From Halostreptopolyspora alba (GTDB lineage: Bacteria > Actinomycetota > Actinomycetes > Streptosporangiales > Streptosporangiaceae), in contig RJMB01000004.1 in the NCBI GenBank assembly GCA_003725585.1, positions 248,001-312,000 of the forward strand: a stretch of 64,000 nucleotides of DNA, written 5' to 3'. This document shows, piece after piece, positions 1 through 8,200 of this stretch; the stretch's first letter is position 1; every line of letters begins with the position of its first letter. Below the pieces are notes generated by a model. The model made no database searches and was not told the DNA's origin. It was given only the letters and a program-made list of their open reading frames with translations. Position numbers and translations under genes: made by a program.

Positions 1-457
1 GCTCCGCTTCCGGCTCCACCCGCACGCCCCCGCGGAGTGCCGCGACGAGGCGGTCGGCCGCCTGGGGGCCGAGCACGGTCTCGCCACGGGCCACCCGGTG
101 GATGGCGGCGACCAGCTCCTCCGGTGGGGTGTCCTTCAACAGGTACCCCCGCGCACCAGCACGCAGGCCGCCGAAAATGTACTCGTCATCGTCGAAGGTC
201 GTCAGGATGAGCGCGCCCACCCCCGGGTGCTCCTCGACCAGCCGCGCCACGAGCTCGGGACCGTCCATCCGTGGCATCCGCGCGTCGACGAGGGCCACAT
301 CGACCGCGTTGGCGGCGACGAACTCCAGGGCCGCGGGGCCGCTGGCGGCCTCCCCGGCAACCACCAGGCCCTCCTCGATCTCCAGCAGCTTACGCAGGCC
401 GCCGCGCATCAGGACCTGGTCGTCGACGATGAGCACACGAACCGCGCCCTCGCTCAC
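1..457 (-). CDS. LuxR/NarL-family response regulator (3' end outside window)
   Basis: Two-component response regulator, cut by the left window edge: about 152 residues are present, giving the receiver domain and linker, while the expected C-terminal LuxR-type helix-turn-helix lies outside. The start is a GTG whose last two bases begin the TGA stop of the sensor kinase gene (GTGA overlap), so the two are translationally coupled. Visible receiver features are the acidic pair in LIVDDQ near residues 10-14, phosphoacceptor Asp about residue 58 in ALVDARMP, and the conserved Lys in YLLKD near 109. The partner is the DesK-type kinase just upstream in the operon. Regulated targets cannot be read from the sequence; the CPBP protease gene next door is divergently transcribed and is one candidate. 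Confidence 0.9.
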   Translation of the reverse strand, partial: MSEGAVRVLIVDDQVLMRGGLRKLLEIEEGLVVAGEAASGPAALEFVAANAVDVALVDARMPRMDGPELVARLVEEHPGVGALILTTFDDDEYIFGGLRAGARGYLLKDTPPEELVAAIHRVARGETVLGPQAADRLVAALRGGVRVEPEAE

Positions 458-1743
458 CGCTCCACCCCGGCCACGGCAGCCTGAAGCCTGTCGACCTCGG
501 GCTGTCGGGGTACCGTCGCGCTGACCTCGAACCCTCCCGACTCGGGGGAACGCACCGTGACCTCGCCCCCGGCGGCCGCGACCCGCTCCCGGAGCCCGCG
601 CAACCCGAAACCGTCGGCCACCTCGGCCGTGTCGGCTCCCACACCGTTGTCGCGCACGGTCACCACCACCGCTGACTCGTCACCGGACAGTTCCGCCTCG
701 ACCAGGGTGGCCCCGGAGTGCCGCAACGCGTTCGTGCACCCCTCCTGAACCACGCGGTAACAAACCAGCTCGGTGACCTCGTCCAGCTCGGGCTCCTCCC
801 CCACCACACGCAGCCGCACCTCGATCCCGGTTCCGTCGAAGGAGCCCGTCAGCATCCGCAGGGCGTCGATACCGTTGTGCCCCTGCAACCGCAGCGGCCG
901 CATCGCGCGCACCCAGCGCCGCGTGTCGGCCAACGCCTCCTGGGCCAGCTGGCGCGCGTGGTGAACCTCCTGCCAGGCGTCCTCGGGTCGGGCCGCCCGG
1001 AACCGCTCCGCGTTCGTCAGGTCCATGTTGATCACCGTGAGGTAGTGGCCGACACTGTCGTGCATGTCCCGCGCCATACGGGCGCGCTCCTCGGCGACCG
1101 TCAAGTCCCGCACCAGACCCGAGTAGCGCCGCAGCTCCTCATGCGCGGCACGCAGCTCCGCGAGTAGCCTCCGGGTCTCCTCGGCCTTGCGGCGCGCCCG
1201 GTCCAGCGCTCGGAACACCGCCACCATGACCGCGCAGACCAACAGGAGCAACCCGGTCTCCAGCACCGCCTTCCCCAGGTTCGGGTCAGGGGGTGCCAGG
1301 TGCGCGATGAACGCGGTGAGACCAACCACCGTCACGTATCCGGCGGCGGCCCGACGCCCGAACGCGAGAACGGCGTGGCCCACCGTGACGGCCACGAGGA
1401 ACGTCGACAACGCCGCGCTACCGAAGAGCAGCAGCACCAGCGTGGTCGCGCAGTAGAGCACGCTACGCAGCCGCGCGGCCCACGATGCCGCCGGGTGCCA
1501 CGGCAGACTCGGCCACAGCAGCGCCGCGGCGGCCAGCGCGGAGGCCGGAAGCAGCGCCCACGACCATATCCCGCCCTCAACCCCGCTGGGCGCGTAGACG
1601 TCCGAACGCAGCGCCGTGACAACGAGGACCGCCCCGTAAACAACGAGGGTCCCCCAGAACACCTGGTTCAACAGCACGGGAGGCGTGCGGCCGTCGAAGG
1701 TGAGCAGCCGGTCGAGTTCGGCGCCTTCGTCCCGGGAGTCCAT
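454..1743 (-). CDS. Sensor histidine kinase, DesK/HisKA_3 type
   Basis: Membrane sensor kinase of 429 residues. The N-terminal half (about residues 25-180) carries several hydrophobic segments, consistent with four to six membrane helices and little extracytoplasmic sequence. A coiled-coil linker (180-220) leads to the HisKA_3 dimerisation and phosphotransfer box MARDMHDSVGHYL with the phosphorylated His at about 228. The HATPase_c domain follows, with an N-box containing TNALRHSG, a DNGVGA motif and a GLRGLRERV G2 box. The gene sits directly upstream of, and overlaps by 4 bases, the response regulator it presumably phosphorylates. The signal is unknown. Kinases of this type often respond to membrane or envelope state, which is family knowledge rather than something seen here. 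Confidence 0.93.
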   Translation of the reverse strand: MDSRDEGAELDRLLTFDGRTPPVLLNQVFWGTLVVYGAVLVVTALRSDVYAPSGVEGGIWSWALLPASALAAAALLWPSLPWHPAASWAARLRSVLYCATTLVLLLFGSAALSTFLVAVTVGHAVLAFGRRAAAGYVTVVGLTAFIAHLAPPDPNLGKAVLETGLLLLVCAVMVAVFRALDRARRKAEETRRLLAELRAAHEELRRYSGLVRDLTVAEERARMARDMHDSVGHYLTVINMDLTNAERFRAARPEDAWQEVHHARQLAQEALADTRRWVRAMRPLRLQGHNGIDALRMLTGSFDGTGIEVRLRVVGEEPELDEVTELVCYRVVQEGCTNALRHSGATLVEAELSGDESAVVVTVRDNGVGADTAEVADGFGLRGLRERVAAAGGEVTVRSPESGGFEVSATVPRQPEVDRLQAAVAGVER

Positions 1744-1920
1744 GGCGCGACGCTAACACCGCCGCTCTCAGCCCTCTGGTGCCGCGCGTCACGTCCGGGT
1801 CACGCCCGGGTCCCATGACCACGGTCACGGTCGGGCCTCGTCCCGAAGGGCGCTCGGTCGTGACCCGGCTGTCCCCCAGGGACGATGTGGCGGCGGCGCC
1901 GGCCGATCTAGCGTCCCAGC

Positions 1921-2940
1921 ATGACTACCACCAACCCACACAACCGTTTCCTGGCCGCCGGCGCCCCGGCACGGCGCGCCACACACCCGCTGCTGGTGAT
2001 CGTGCTGTGCCAGGTCTTCTACACGGTTATCCTCCTCGGCGCGCCCCTGGAGTCGATGGCGCAGTGGGCGGCCGAGACCGGAGGCACCGTTGTCGGCGGG
2101 GCGGTCGGTCTCCTCGTCACCATCACCCTGGCGGTGCTGCCCTACGTTCCCCTGGTGTTGTGGCTGCGCTACTACGAGGGACGTGCCGCGTTCGCCTCGA
2201 CCGGGCTGCGTTTCAGCCGCTCCGCCCTGACCGGGTTGGGCGCCGGTTTCGGGGTGGCGGCGGTGTTCGTCGCCGGCTGGATCGCACTAGCTCTGGCGGC
2301 GGGCACACTGCGGTTCGCCGGGGTGCACGTGACCTCCGGCGCCGAGGTCGCCATGGTGGCGCTCACGGGTGTGTTCATGCTGGCGCAACGCATCCTGATG
2401 ATCGGGATCGAGGAGCAGATGTACCGCGGGTGGCTGCTGCAGGCCGCCGGCAGCCGGTGGGGCGTGCTCGCCGGGGTGGTGGTCTCCTCCCTCTTCTTCG
2501 CCCTCATGCACTTCTACTTCATCGGCACGATGCTCACCGGCCATGGCCGAAGCCACGAACCGCACTGGGTGCTGGCGCTCAACATCTTCCTGTGGGCGGT
2601 GTTCGCCGCGCTGTGGACCCTGCGGGCCAACAGTCTCTGGCCGGCGGTGGGTTTCCACGCCGCCGCGCTGATCCTGCCGGTGTTCCTGCCGACGGTGGCC
2701 ACCGAGGAGACCGCCAAGGAGTATCCCGGGCTTATCCTGTTCATGATCGACGAGCCCAGCCACTACGTCGGCGGTGTGGGATTCGCCGGCCTCTTCGAGG
2801 GGCTTCCCGCCACCGTGGTCCTGCTGCTCATGGTCACCATCGCCGCGATCGCCTACGCTGCACGCCGGCCACACGGCACGCGTACGCCGAGCGTGGCCAA
2901 CGCGTCCGGATCCGGGGCCGCGGACTACGACCGGAGCTGA
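1921..2940 (+). CDS. CPBP-family intramembrane metalloprotease
   Basis: Predicted multi-pass membrane protein of 339 residues with the CPBP/Abi (CAAX-prenyl-protease-like) signature. Motif 1 is the Glu-Glu pair E164-E165 with R169 in EEQMYRGW, motif 2 is F193xxxH197 in FFALMHF, and a third His-containing segment lies in VGFHAAAL. At least six hydrophobic stretches are visible. Family members are thought to be membrane-embedded glutamate proteases that process or degrade membrane proteins or bacteriocin-type peptides; the substrate here is unknown. It is divergent from the two-component operon and ends against recX with a shared hairpin terminator. The C-terminal about 20 residues are polar. 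Confidence 0.88.
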   Translation: MTTTNPHNRFLAAGAPARRATHPLLVIVLCQVFYTVILLGAPLESMAQWAAETGGTVVGGAVGLLVTITLAVLPYVPLVLWLRYYEGRAAFASTGLRFSRSALTGLGAGFGVAAVFVAGWIALALAAGTLRFAGVHVTSGAEVAMVALTGVFMLAQRILMIGIEEQMYRGWLLQAAGSRWGVLAGVVVSSLFFALMHFYFIGTMLTGHGRSHEPHWVLALNIFLWAVFAALWTLRANSLWPAVGFHAAALILPVFLPTVATEETAKEYPGLILFMIDEPSHYVGGVGFAGLFEGLPATVVLLLMVTIAAIAYAARRPHGTRTPSVANASGSGAADYDRS

Positions 2941-2946
2941 CCTCCT

Positions 2947-2977
2947 CGAGCCGGACCTTCAGTCAAGGTCCGGCTCG
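2947..2977. terminator. Bidirectional hairpin terminator between CPBP protease and recX
   Basis: A perfect 13-bp stem (arms 2947-2959 and 2965-2977) with a 5-base CAGTC loop lies between the convergent CPBP protease and recX genes. The recX stop codon falls inside the hairpin. No U-tract follows on either strand, which is common for GC-rich actinobacterial terminators. Confidence 0.7.
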
Positions 2978-3537
2978 GGGAGATCGACGCTGCTGCCCTC
3001 GGCTTCGAGCTCCTCGCGGATCACCCGGTAGGACAGTCCGGCCGGGTACCCCTTGCGGGCCAGCATCCCCATGACACGGCGCACCCGCGTGTCATGGGGC
3101 TTGTCGCGGGTGGAGTCGAGCTTGCGCCGCACCAGCCGTCGGGCCGTGGCCTCTTCCTGTTCGGGGGCGAGCTCACCGACGGCCTCGTTGACCGTTCCGT
3201 CGTCGACGCCGCGCCGGCGCAGCTCGCCCGCCAACCGTTCGCGGCCGAGACCGCGGCCGGCGTGGCGGGAGTCGACCCACGCGCCGGCGAAGGCGGCGTC
3301 GTCGACCAGGCCGGCCTCGCCGAGCCGGTCGAGTACGGACCGCGCGACATCCGCGTCGACACCGCGTCGTTCAAGGGCGTGGGCGAGCTGTGCCCGGGTC
3401 CGTGGCGCCGTGGCGAGCAGCCGGTGGCAGATGGCCCGCGCCGTGGACTCCGGGTCGTCGCCTTCCGGTTCCGGGGCGTCCTCGCCATCCCCGACCGTGT
3501 CGGGATGGTCGTCGCGGTGGTTGGTCGGGTGTGACAC
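2959..3537 (-). CDS. recX: Regulatory protein RecX
   Basis: RecX, a small cytoplasmic inhibitor and modulator of RecA filament extension, 192 residues. An acidic N-terminal extension of about 30 residues precedes the helical three-repeat RecX body, recognisable from LLATAPRTRAQLAHAL, the VLDRLGEAGLVDDAAFA segment and RLVRRKL followed by a MLARKGYP repeat. The gene starts with GTG only 3 bases after the recA stop codon, so the two are clearly cotranscribed and probably translationally coupled, as in most actinobacteria. It should follow the SOS control acting on recA. Confidence 0.93.
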   Translation of the reverse strand: MSHPTNHRDDHPDTVGDGEDAPEPEGDDPESTARAICHRLLATAPRTRAQLAHALERRGVDADVARSVLDRLGEAGLVDDAAFAGAWVDSRHAGRGLGRERLAGELRRRGVDDGTVNEAVGELAPEQEEATARRLVRRKLDSTRDKPHDTRVRRVMGMLARKGYPAGLSYRVIREELEAEGSSVDLPEPDLD

Positions 3538-3540
3538 GGG

Positions 3541-4704
3541 TCAGGAGTCGGCCGGCGGGGTGGTCTTGCTCTTGGAGCCGCGCTTGGTGCCTCCGGACGT
3601 GGCGGTGCTCCCGGACGCGCCCGTGGTCCCGGAGGTGCCGGCGGTCGCCGTCCCGGTGGAGCCGGTCTCCGTGCCGGCCGACGCGGTGGACTCGGCGGAG
3701 TCGTCCCCCCTGGTGGGAACCCCCAGCTTCTCCTTGATCTTCTTCTCGATCTCGTTGGCCATGTCGACGTTCTCCCGCAGGAAGTTGCGGGAGTTCTCCT
3801 TGCCCTGGCCGAGCTGGGTGCCCTCGTAGGTGTACCAGGCGCCGGACTTGCGTACGACCCCGTGCTCCACTCCGAGGTCGATCAGTCCGCCCTCACGGGA
3901 AATTCCGACACCATACAAAATATCGAATTCCGCCTGTTTGAAAGGTGGGGCGTTCTTGTTCTTCACGACCTTGGCGCGAGTCCGGTTTCCGACCGACTCG
4001 TTCCCGTCCTTCAGAGTCTCGATTCTACGCACGTCCAACCGAACCGAGGCGTAGAACTTCAACGCCCGTCCACCGGTGGTGGTTTCGGGGCTTCCGAACA
4101 TGACACCGACTTTCTCCCGCAACTGGTTGATGAAGAGCGCGGTGGTCCCGGTCTGGCTCAACGCGCCCGCGATCTTGCGGAGCGCCTGCGACATCAGTCG
4201 GGCCTGCAGGCCCACGTGGCTGTCGCCCATCTCGCCCTCGATCTCGGCACGCGGGACCAGCGCGGCCACGGAGTCGACGACCAGGATCGACACCGCCCCG
4301 GAGCGGATCAGCATGTCGGCGATCTCCAGTGCCTGCTCGCCGGTGTCGGGCTGGGACAGCAGGAGGTCGTCGGTGTTCACACCGATCTTCTTGGCGTATT
4401 CGGGGTCGAGCGCGTGTTCGGCGTCGATGAACGCGGCGATCCCGCCCTGCTTCTGGGCGCTGGCGACCGCGTGCAGCGCGACGGTGGTCTTTCCACTGCT
4501 CTCGGGACCGTAGACCTCCACGATCCGGCCGCGGGGGATCCCCCCGATCCCCAGCGCGACGTCGAGCGCGATCGAACCGGAGGGGATCGACTCGATCGGT
4601 GGGCGGTCGTCGTCGCCGAGGCGCATGACGGAGCCCTTGCCGAACTGGCGCTCGATCTGCGTGAGCGCGGTCTCGAGAGCTTTCTCTCGGTCAGCAGATG
4701 CCAC
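3541..4704 (-). CDS. recA: Recombinase RecA with long Thr/Ser/Gly-rich tail
   Basis: RecA recombinase: ATP-dependent strand exchange and coprotease for LexA in the SOS response. From the chosen start it is 387 residues. The Walker A motif GPESSGKT is at 66-73, followed by the conserved RecA core ([10 protein letters not shown]-type segment, LVVDSVAAL Walker [11 protein letters not shown], and the [10 protein letters not shown] region). No intein is present. I chose GTG 4704 because an AGGGG ribosome site lies 6 bases upstream and the protein then begins [10 protein letters not shown], like other actinobacterial RecAs; an upstream ATG at 4740 in frame would add 12 residues but has no ribosome site. 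The last about 50 residues are low-complexity Thr/Gly/Ser with a basic end, unlike the short acidic tail of many RecAs. recX follows 3 bases downstream; a LexA box lies upstream. Confidence 0.98.
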   Translation of the reverse strand: MASADREKALETALTQIERQFGKGSVMRLGDDDRPPIESIPSGSIALDVALGIGGIPRGRIVEVYGPESSGKTTVALHAVASAQKQGGIAAFIDAEHALDPEYAKKIGVNTDDLLLSQPDTGEQALEIADMLIRSGAVSILVVDSVAALVPRAEIEGEMGDSHVGLQARLMSQALRKIAGALSQTGTTALFINQLREKVGVMFGSPETTTGGRALKFYASVRLDVRRIETLKDGNESVGNRTRAKVVKNKNAPPFKQAEFDILYGVGISREGGLIDLGVEHGVVRKSGAWYTYEGTQLGQGKENSRNFLRENVDMANEIEKKIKEKLGVPTRGDDSAESTASAGTETGSTGTATAGTSGTTGASGSTATSGGTKRGSKSKTTPPADS

Positions 4705-4915
4705 GGGGAACCCCTGTTGGGTCGATGTCTTCTTCTTCATCTCGGAAGTGACGCTATGCCGCCGCTACGACAGATCGCGACGGGTCTCGCCACCCTGTGG
4801 ACGGCCGCTGAGCGGCCGTCAAGATCCGGGCTTGGCGAGCGCTCGCCCACGACGCGCTCAGCAACGCCGGAACTCCCGCGCCGCTCCCCGACCCCGGAGA
4901 CACCACCAGGATACC

Positions 4916-4929
4916 CGAACCTCTGTTCG
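4916..4929. promoter_or_regulatory. LexA SOS box upstream of recA
   Basis: CGAACCTCTGTTCG is a perfect palindromic match to the actinobacterial/Gram-positive LexA operator CGAAC-N4-GTTCG. It lies about 212 bases upstream of the recA start, in the intergenic region before DUF3046, so LexA very likely represses recA-recX here. Confidence 0.85.
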
Positions 4930-4967
4930 ATAGCGTGTCAACCACGCCCCGGCGCGTCTCACACGGC

Positions 4968-5162
4968 TCATCGGGCGGTGACGGGCACGTCGAACTCCTC
5001 GCAGACCGCGCGCCACACCTCCTTGGCCCCGACGCCCTCGGCCAATGCCTGCTGCACCGTCCGCGAGCCGAGGCCCTCGAGCACATAGTCCCGCGCCAGG
5101 CTCTCGACGTAGGTCTCGCCGAACTGCTCACGCATACGGCCCCAGAAGTACGAAAGTCTCAT
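4968..5162 (-). CDS. DUF3046 family small protein
   Basis: A 64-residue protein starting MRLSYFWGRM, matching the DUF3046 family that is almost always found just upstream of recA in actinobacteria. The sequence is mostly helical with a conserved aromatic N-terminus (YFW) and an acidic C-terminal part ending VCEEFDVPV. The ATG at 5162 has a GGAGGGG purine stretch immediately in front of it. Function is unknown; conserved linkage to recA suggests a link to DNA metabolism, which is inference. The frame continues open upstream of this ATG, but the family length and ribosome site decide the start. Confidence 0.85.
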   Translation of the reverse strand: MRLSYFWGRMREQFGETYVESLARDYVLEGLGSRTVQQALAEGVGAKEVWRAVCEEFDVPVTAR

Positions 5163-5262
5163 CCCCTCCAGTATCGGCGTCCGCCCGCCCCCTGTCACCT
5201 GCGGACACCACCCCACGGCGGAGGGACGCGAATCCGTCGGTGCCGCGTTGCAGACTGGGGAC

Positions 5263-8200
5263 ATGGACCCTGAGGAGGACATCGCGGACCAACACGGTGA
5301 ACCGCGCCGGTTCTCCCCGGCGACGCGGGCCTGGTTCCGCGCGGCGTTCCCGGCCGGGGCCACCCCCACGCAGAACGAGGCGTGGGACGCCATCGCCCGG
5401 GGTGAGAGCACCCTGGTGGTCGCGCCCACCGGGTCGGGCAAGACGCTCGCGGCGTTCCTGTGGGGGCTGGACGATCTGGCGCGCAGGCCCGCACCGCGGG
5501 ACCGGACGCAACGTTGCCGGGTGCTCTATGTCTCCCCCTTGAAGGCACTGGCCGCCGACATCGAGCGGAACCTGCGCGAGCCCCTGTCGGGGATCCGCCA
5601 CGCGGCACGGGAGCGGGGCGCGGCGGCACCCGACATCACCGTGGGAACGCGCACCGGGGACACCCCGGCCAGCGAGCGCCGCGCGCTGGCGACGACGCCT
5701 CCGGACGTCCTCATCACCACTCCCGAGTCGCTGTTTCTGATTCTGACCTCGCGGGCACGGTCGAGCCTGGCCAGTGTCGAGACGGTGATCGTGGACGAGG
5801 TACACGCGCTGGCCGGGACGAAACGGGGCGCCCACCTGGCGCTGAGCCTGGAGCGTCTGGACGCGCTCCTCGACCGTCCGGCGCAGCGCATCGGCCTGTC
5901 GGCCACGGTACGGCCCACCGAGGAGGTCGCCCACTTCCTGGGAGGCGCCGTGCCCACGGACGGGCGGGCCGAGGACGGGGGAACCCCGCGCCCGGTCACC
6001 GTGGTGGCCCCACCGCACCCGCCGAACCTCGAGCTGAGCATCTCCGTCCCCGTGGCGGACATGACCCGGCCGGACTCGGCCGTGGACCCCTCGCGGGACG
6101 ACGACACCGCGTCGAAGGGGCGCGTATCTATCTGGCCGCACGTGGAGGAGCGGGTTCACTCGCTGGTGACGGCGTACCGCTCGTCCATCGTGTTCTGCAA
6201 TTCCCGCCGGGTGGCCGAGCGACTGTGCGCGAGGCTGAACGAGCTCGGTGCCGAGCGCGGCGCGCGGGCGAGCGCGGGCAACGAGACCAGCCGGGCCAAC
6301 GCCGACACCGACGCGACAGCGCCGGAGGACCCCCCGGCCGAGGTCATGGGGCAGGCGGGACAGTCCACCGGTGCCGCCCGGGTCGTCGCGCGGGCGCATC
6401 ACGGGTCGGTTTCCAAGAGCGAGCGGGCCACGATCGAGGCGGACCTCAAGGAGGGGCGCCTGCGCTGTGTGGTGGCTACCTCCAGCCTGGAGCTGGGGAT
6501 CGACATGGGCGCGGTCGACCTGGTCGTCCAGGTGGAGTCGCCGCCGTCGGTGGCCAGTGGGCTGCAGCGGGTCGGCCGCGCGGGTCACCGGGTCGACGAG
6601 GTGTCGCGGGGGGTGGTCTTCCCGAAGTACCGCGGTGATCTGCTGGCGACGGCTGTGGTGGCCGAGCGGATGCGGTCGGGCGAGATCGAGGAGCTGCGGA
6701 TGCCGCGCAACCCGCTCGACGTGTTGGCGCAGCAGATCGTGGCCATGGCGGCGATGGACGAGTGGTCGGTCTCGGGGATCGGCGCGCTGGTCCGGAAAGC
6801 GGCGCCGTTCGCCTCGCTGCCGAACTCGGGCCTGTCCGGGGTGCTGGACATGCTGTCCGGCCGGTACCCCTCGGACGAGTTCGCCGAACTGCGGCCACGG
6901 TTGGTGTGGGACCGGGAGGCCGGGACAGTGCGGGGCCGACCGGACGCGCAACGGATCGCGGTGATGAGTGGGGGGACGATCCCCGACCGGGGAACGTACG
7001 CGGTGCACCTGGCGGGGGCCGCCGGCCCGGCGCCCACCCGCGTTGGGGAGCTCGACGAGGAGATGGTCTACGAGTCCCGCGTGGGCGACGTGTTCGTGCT
7101 GGGCGCGAGCTCGTGGCGGATCGAGGAGATCACGGCGGACCGCGTGCTGGTCTCGCCGGCTCCCGGGCGCCCCGGTCGGCTGCCGTTCTGGAAGGCCGAC
7201 ACCCTCGGACGCCCGTTGGAGCTGGGCCGGGCGATCGGGGCGTGGACCCGGGAGCTCACCACCTCGTCCCCCGAGGCCGCCCGGGAGCGCGCGAGTACGG
7301 CGGGTCTCGACACGTGGGCCGCCTCGAACCTGGTGGCCTACCTCGGGGAGCAGCGGGAGGCCACCGGCGTGGTCCCGGACGACGCCACGATCGTGGTGGA
7401 GCGGTTCCGGGACGAGCTGGGCGACTGGCGGGCGGTGGTGCACTCGCCGCTGGGCGCCCGGGTGCACGCGCCGTGGGCGTTGGCGATCGGCGCGCGACTG
7501 CGGGAACGGTACGGTCTCGACGCGCAGGTGGTACACGACGACGACGGCATCGTGCTGCGGCTGCCCGACATCGACGAGACGGTCGGGTCGGGGGCGCCCA
7601 GGTCCGGGGTGCTGACCGAGTTGGTCACGTTGCTCCCCGACGAGGTGGAGGACGCTGTCACCTCCGAGATCGGCGGGTCCACGTTGTTCGCGGCGCGGTT
7701 TCGGGAGTGCGCGGGTCGGGCGTTGCTACTGCCGAGGCGGAGCCACGGCCGCCGGATGCCGCTGTGGCAGCAACGGCATCGGGCGGCGCAGCTACTGGCG
7801 GTGGCCGGCCGGTACGGGTCGTTCCCGATCGTGCTGGAGGCGGTACGCGAGTGCCTGCGTGACGTGTTCGACGTGGCCGGGTTGACCGAGCTGATGTCGG
7901 ACATCGTCTCCCGGAGGGTTCGGGTGGTCGAGGTGGAGACGCCGCGCGCCTCACCGTTCGCCCAGTCGTTGCTGCTCGGGTACACGGCGGCGTTCCTGTA
8001 CGAGGGCGACGCTCCGGTGGCGGAGCTGCGGGCGCAGGCGCTCACCCTGGACTCGGCGCTGCTGTCCGACCTGCTGGGCCAGGCGGACCTGCGGGAGCTC
8101 CTCGACCCCGAGGTGGTCACCGAGCTCGACCTGTGGTCGCAGTGGCTCGCGCCCGAGCGCCACGTCGGCAGGCGCGACGGTGTGGAGGAGACCGCCGACC

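Noticed and set aside
4705-4740. Upstream ATG start for recA
   Set aside because: No ribosome site and an unconserved Lys/Thr-rich extension; GTG 4704 has both a good site and a conserved N-terminus.
5128-7536. 802-residue open frame on the minus strand
   Set aside because: It is antisense to lhr, has Arg/Pro/His-rich composition typical of shadow frames in GC-rich DNA, and resembles no family.
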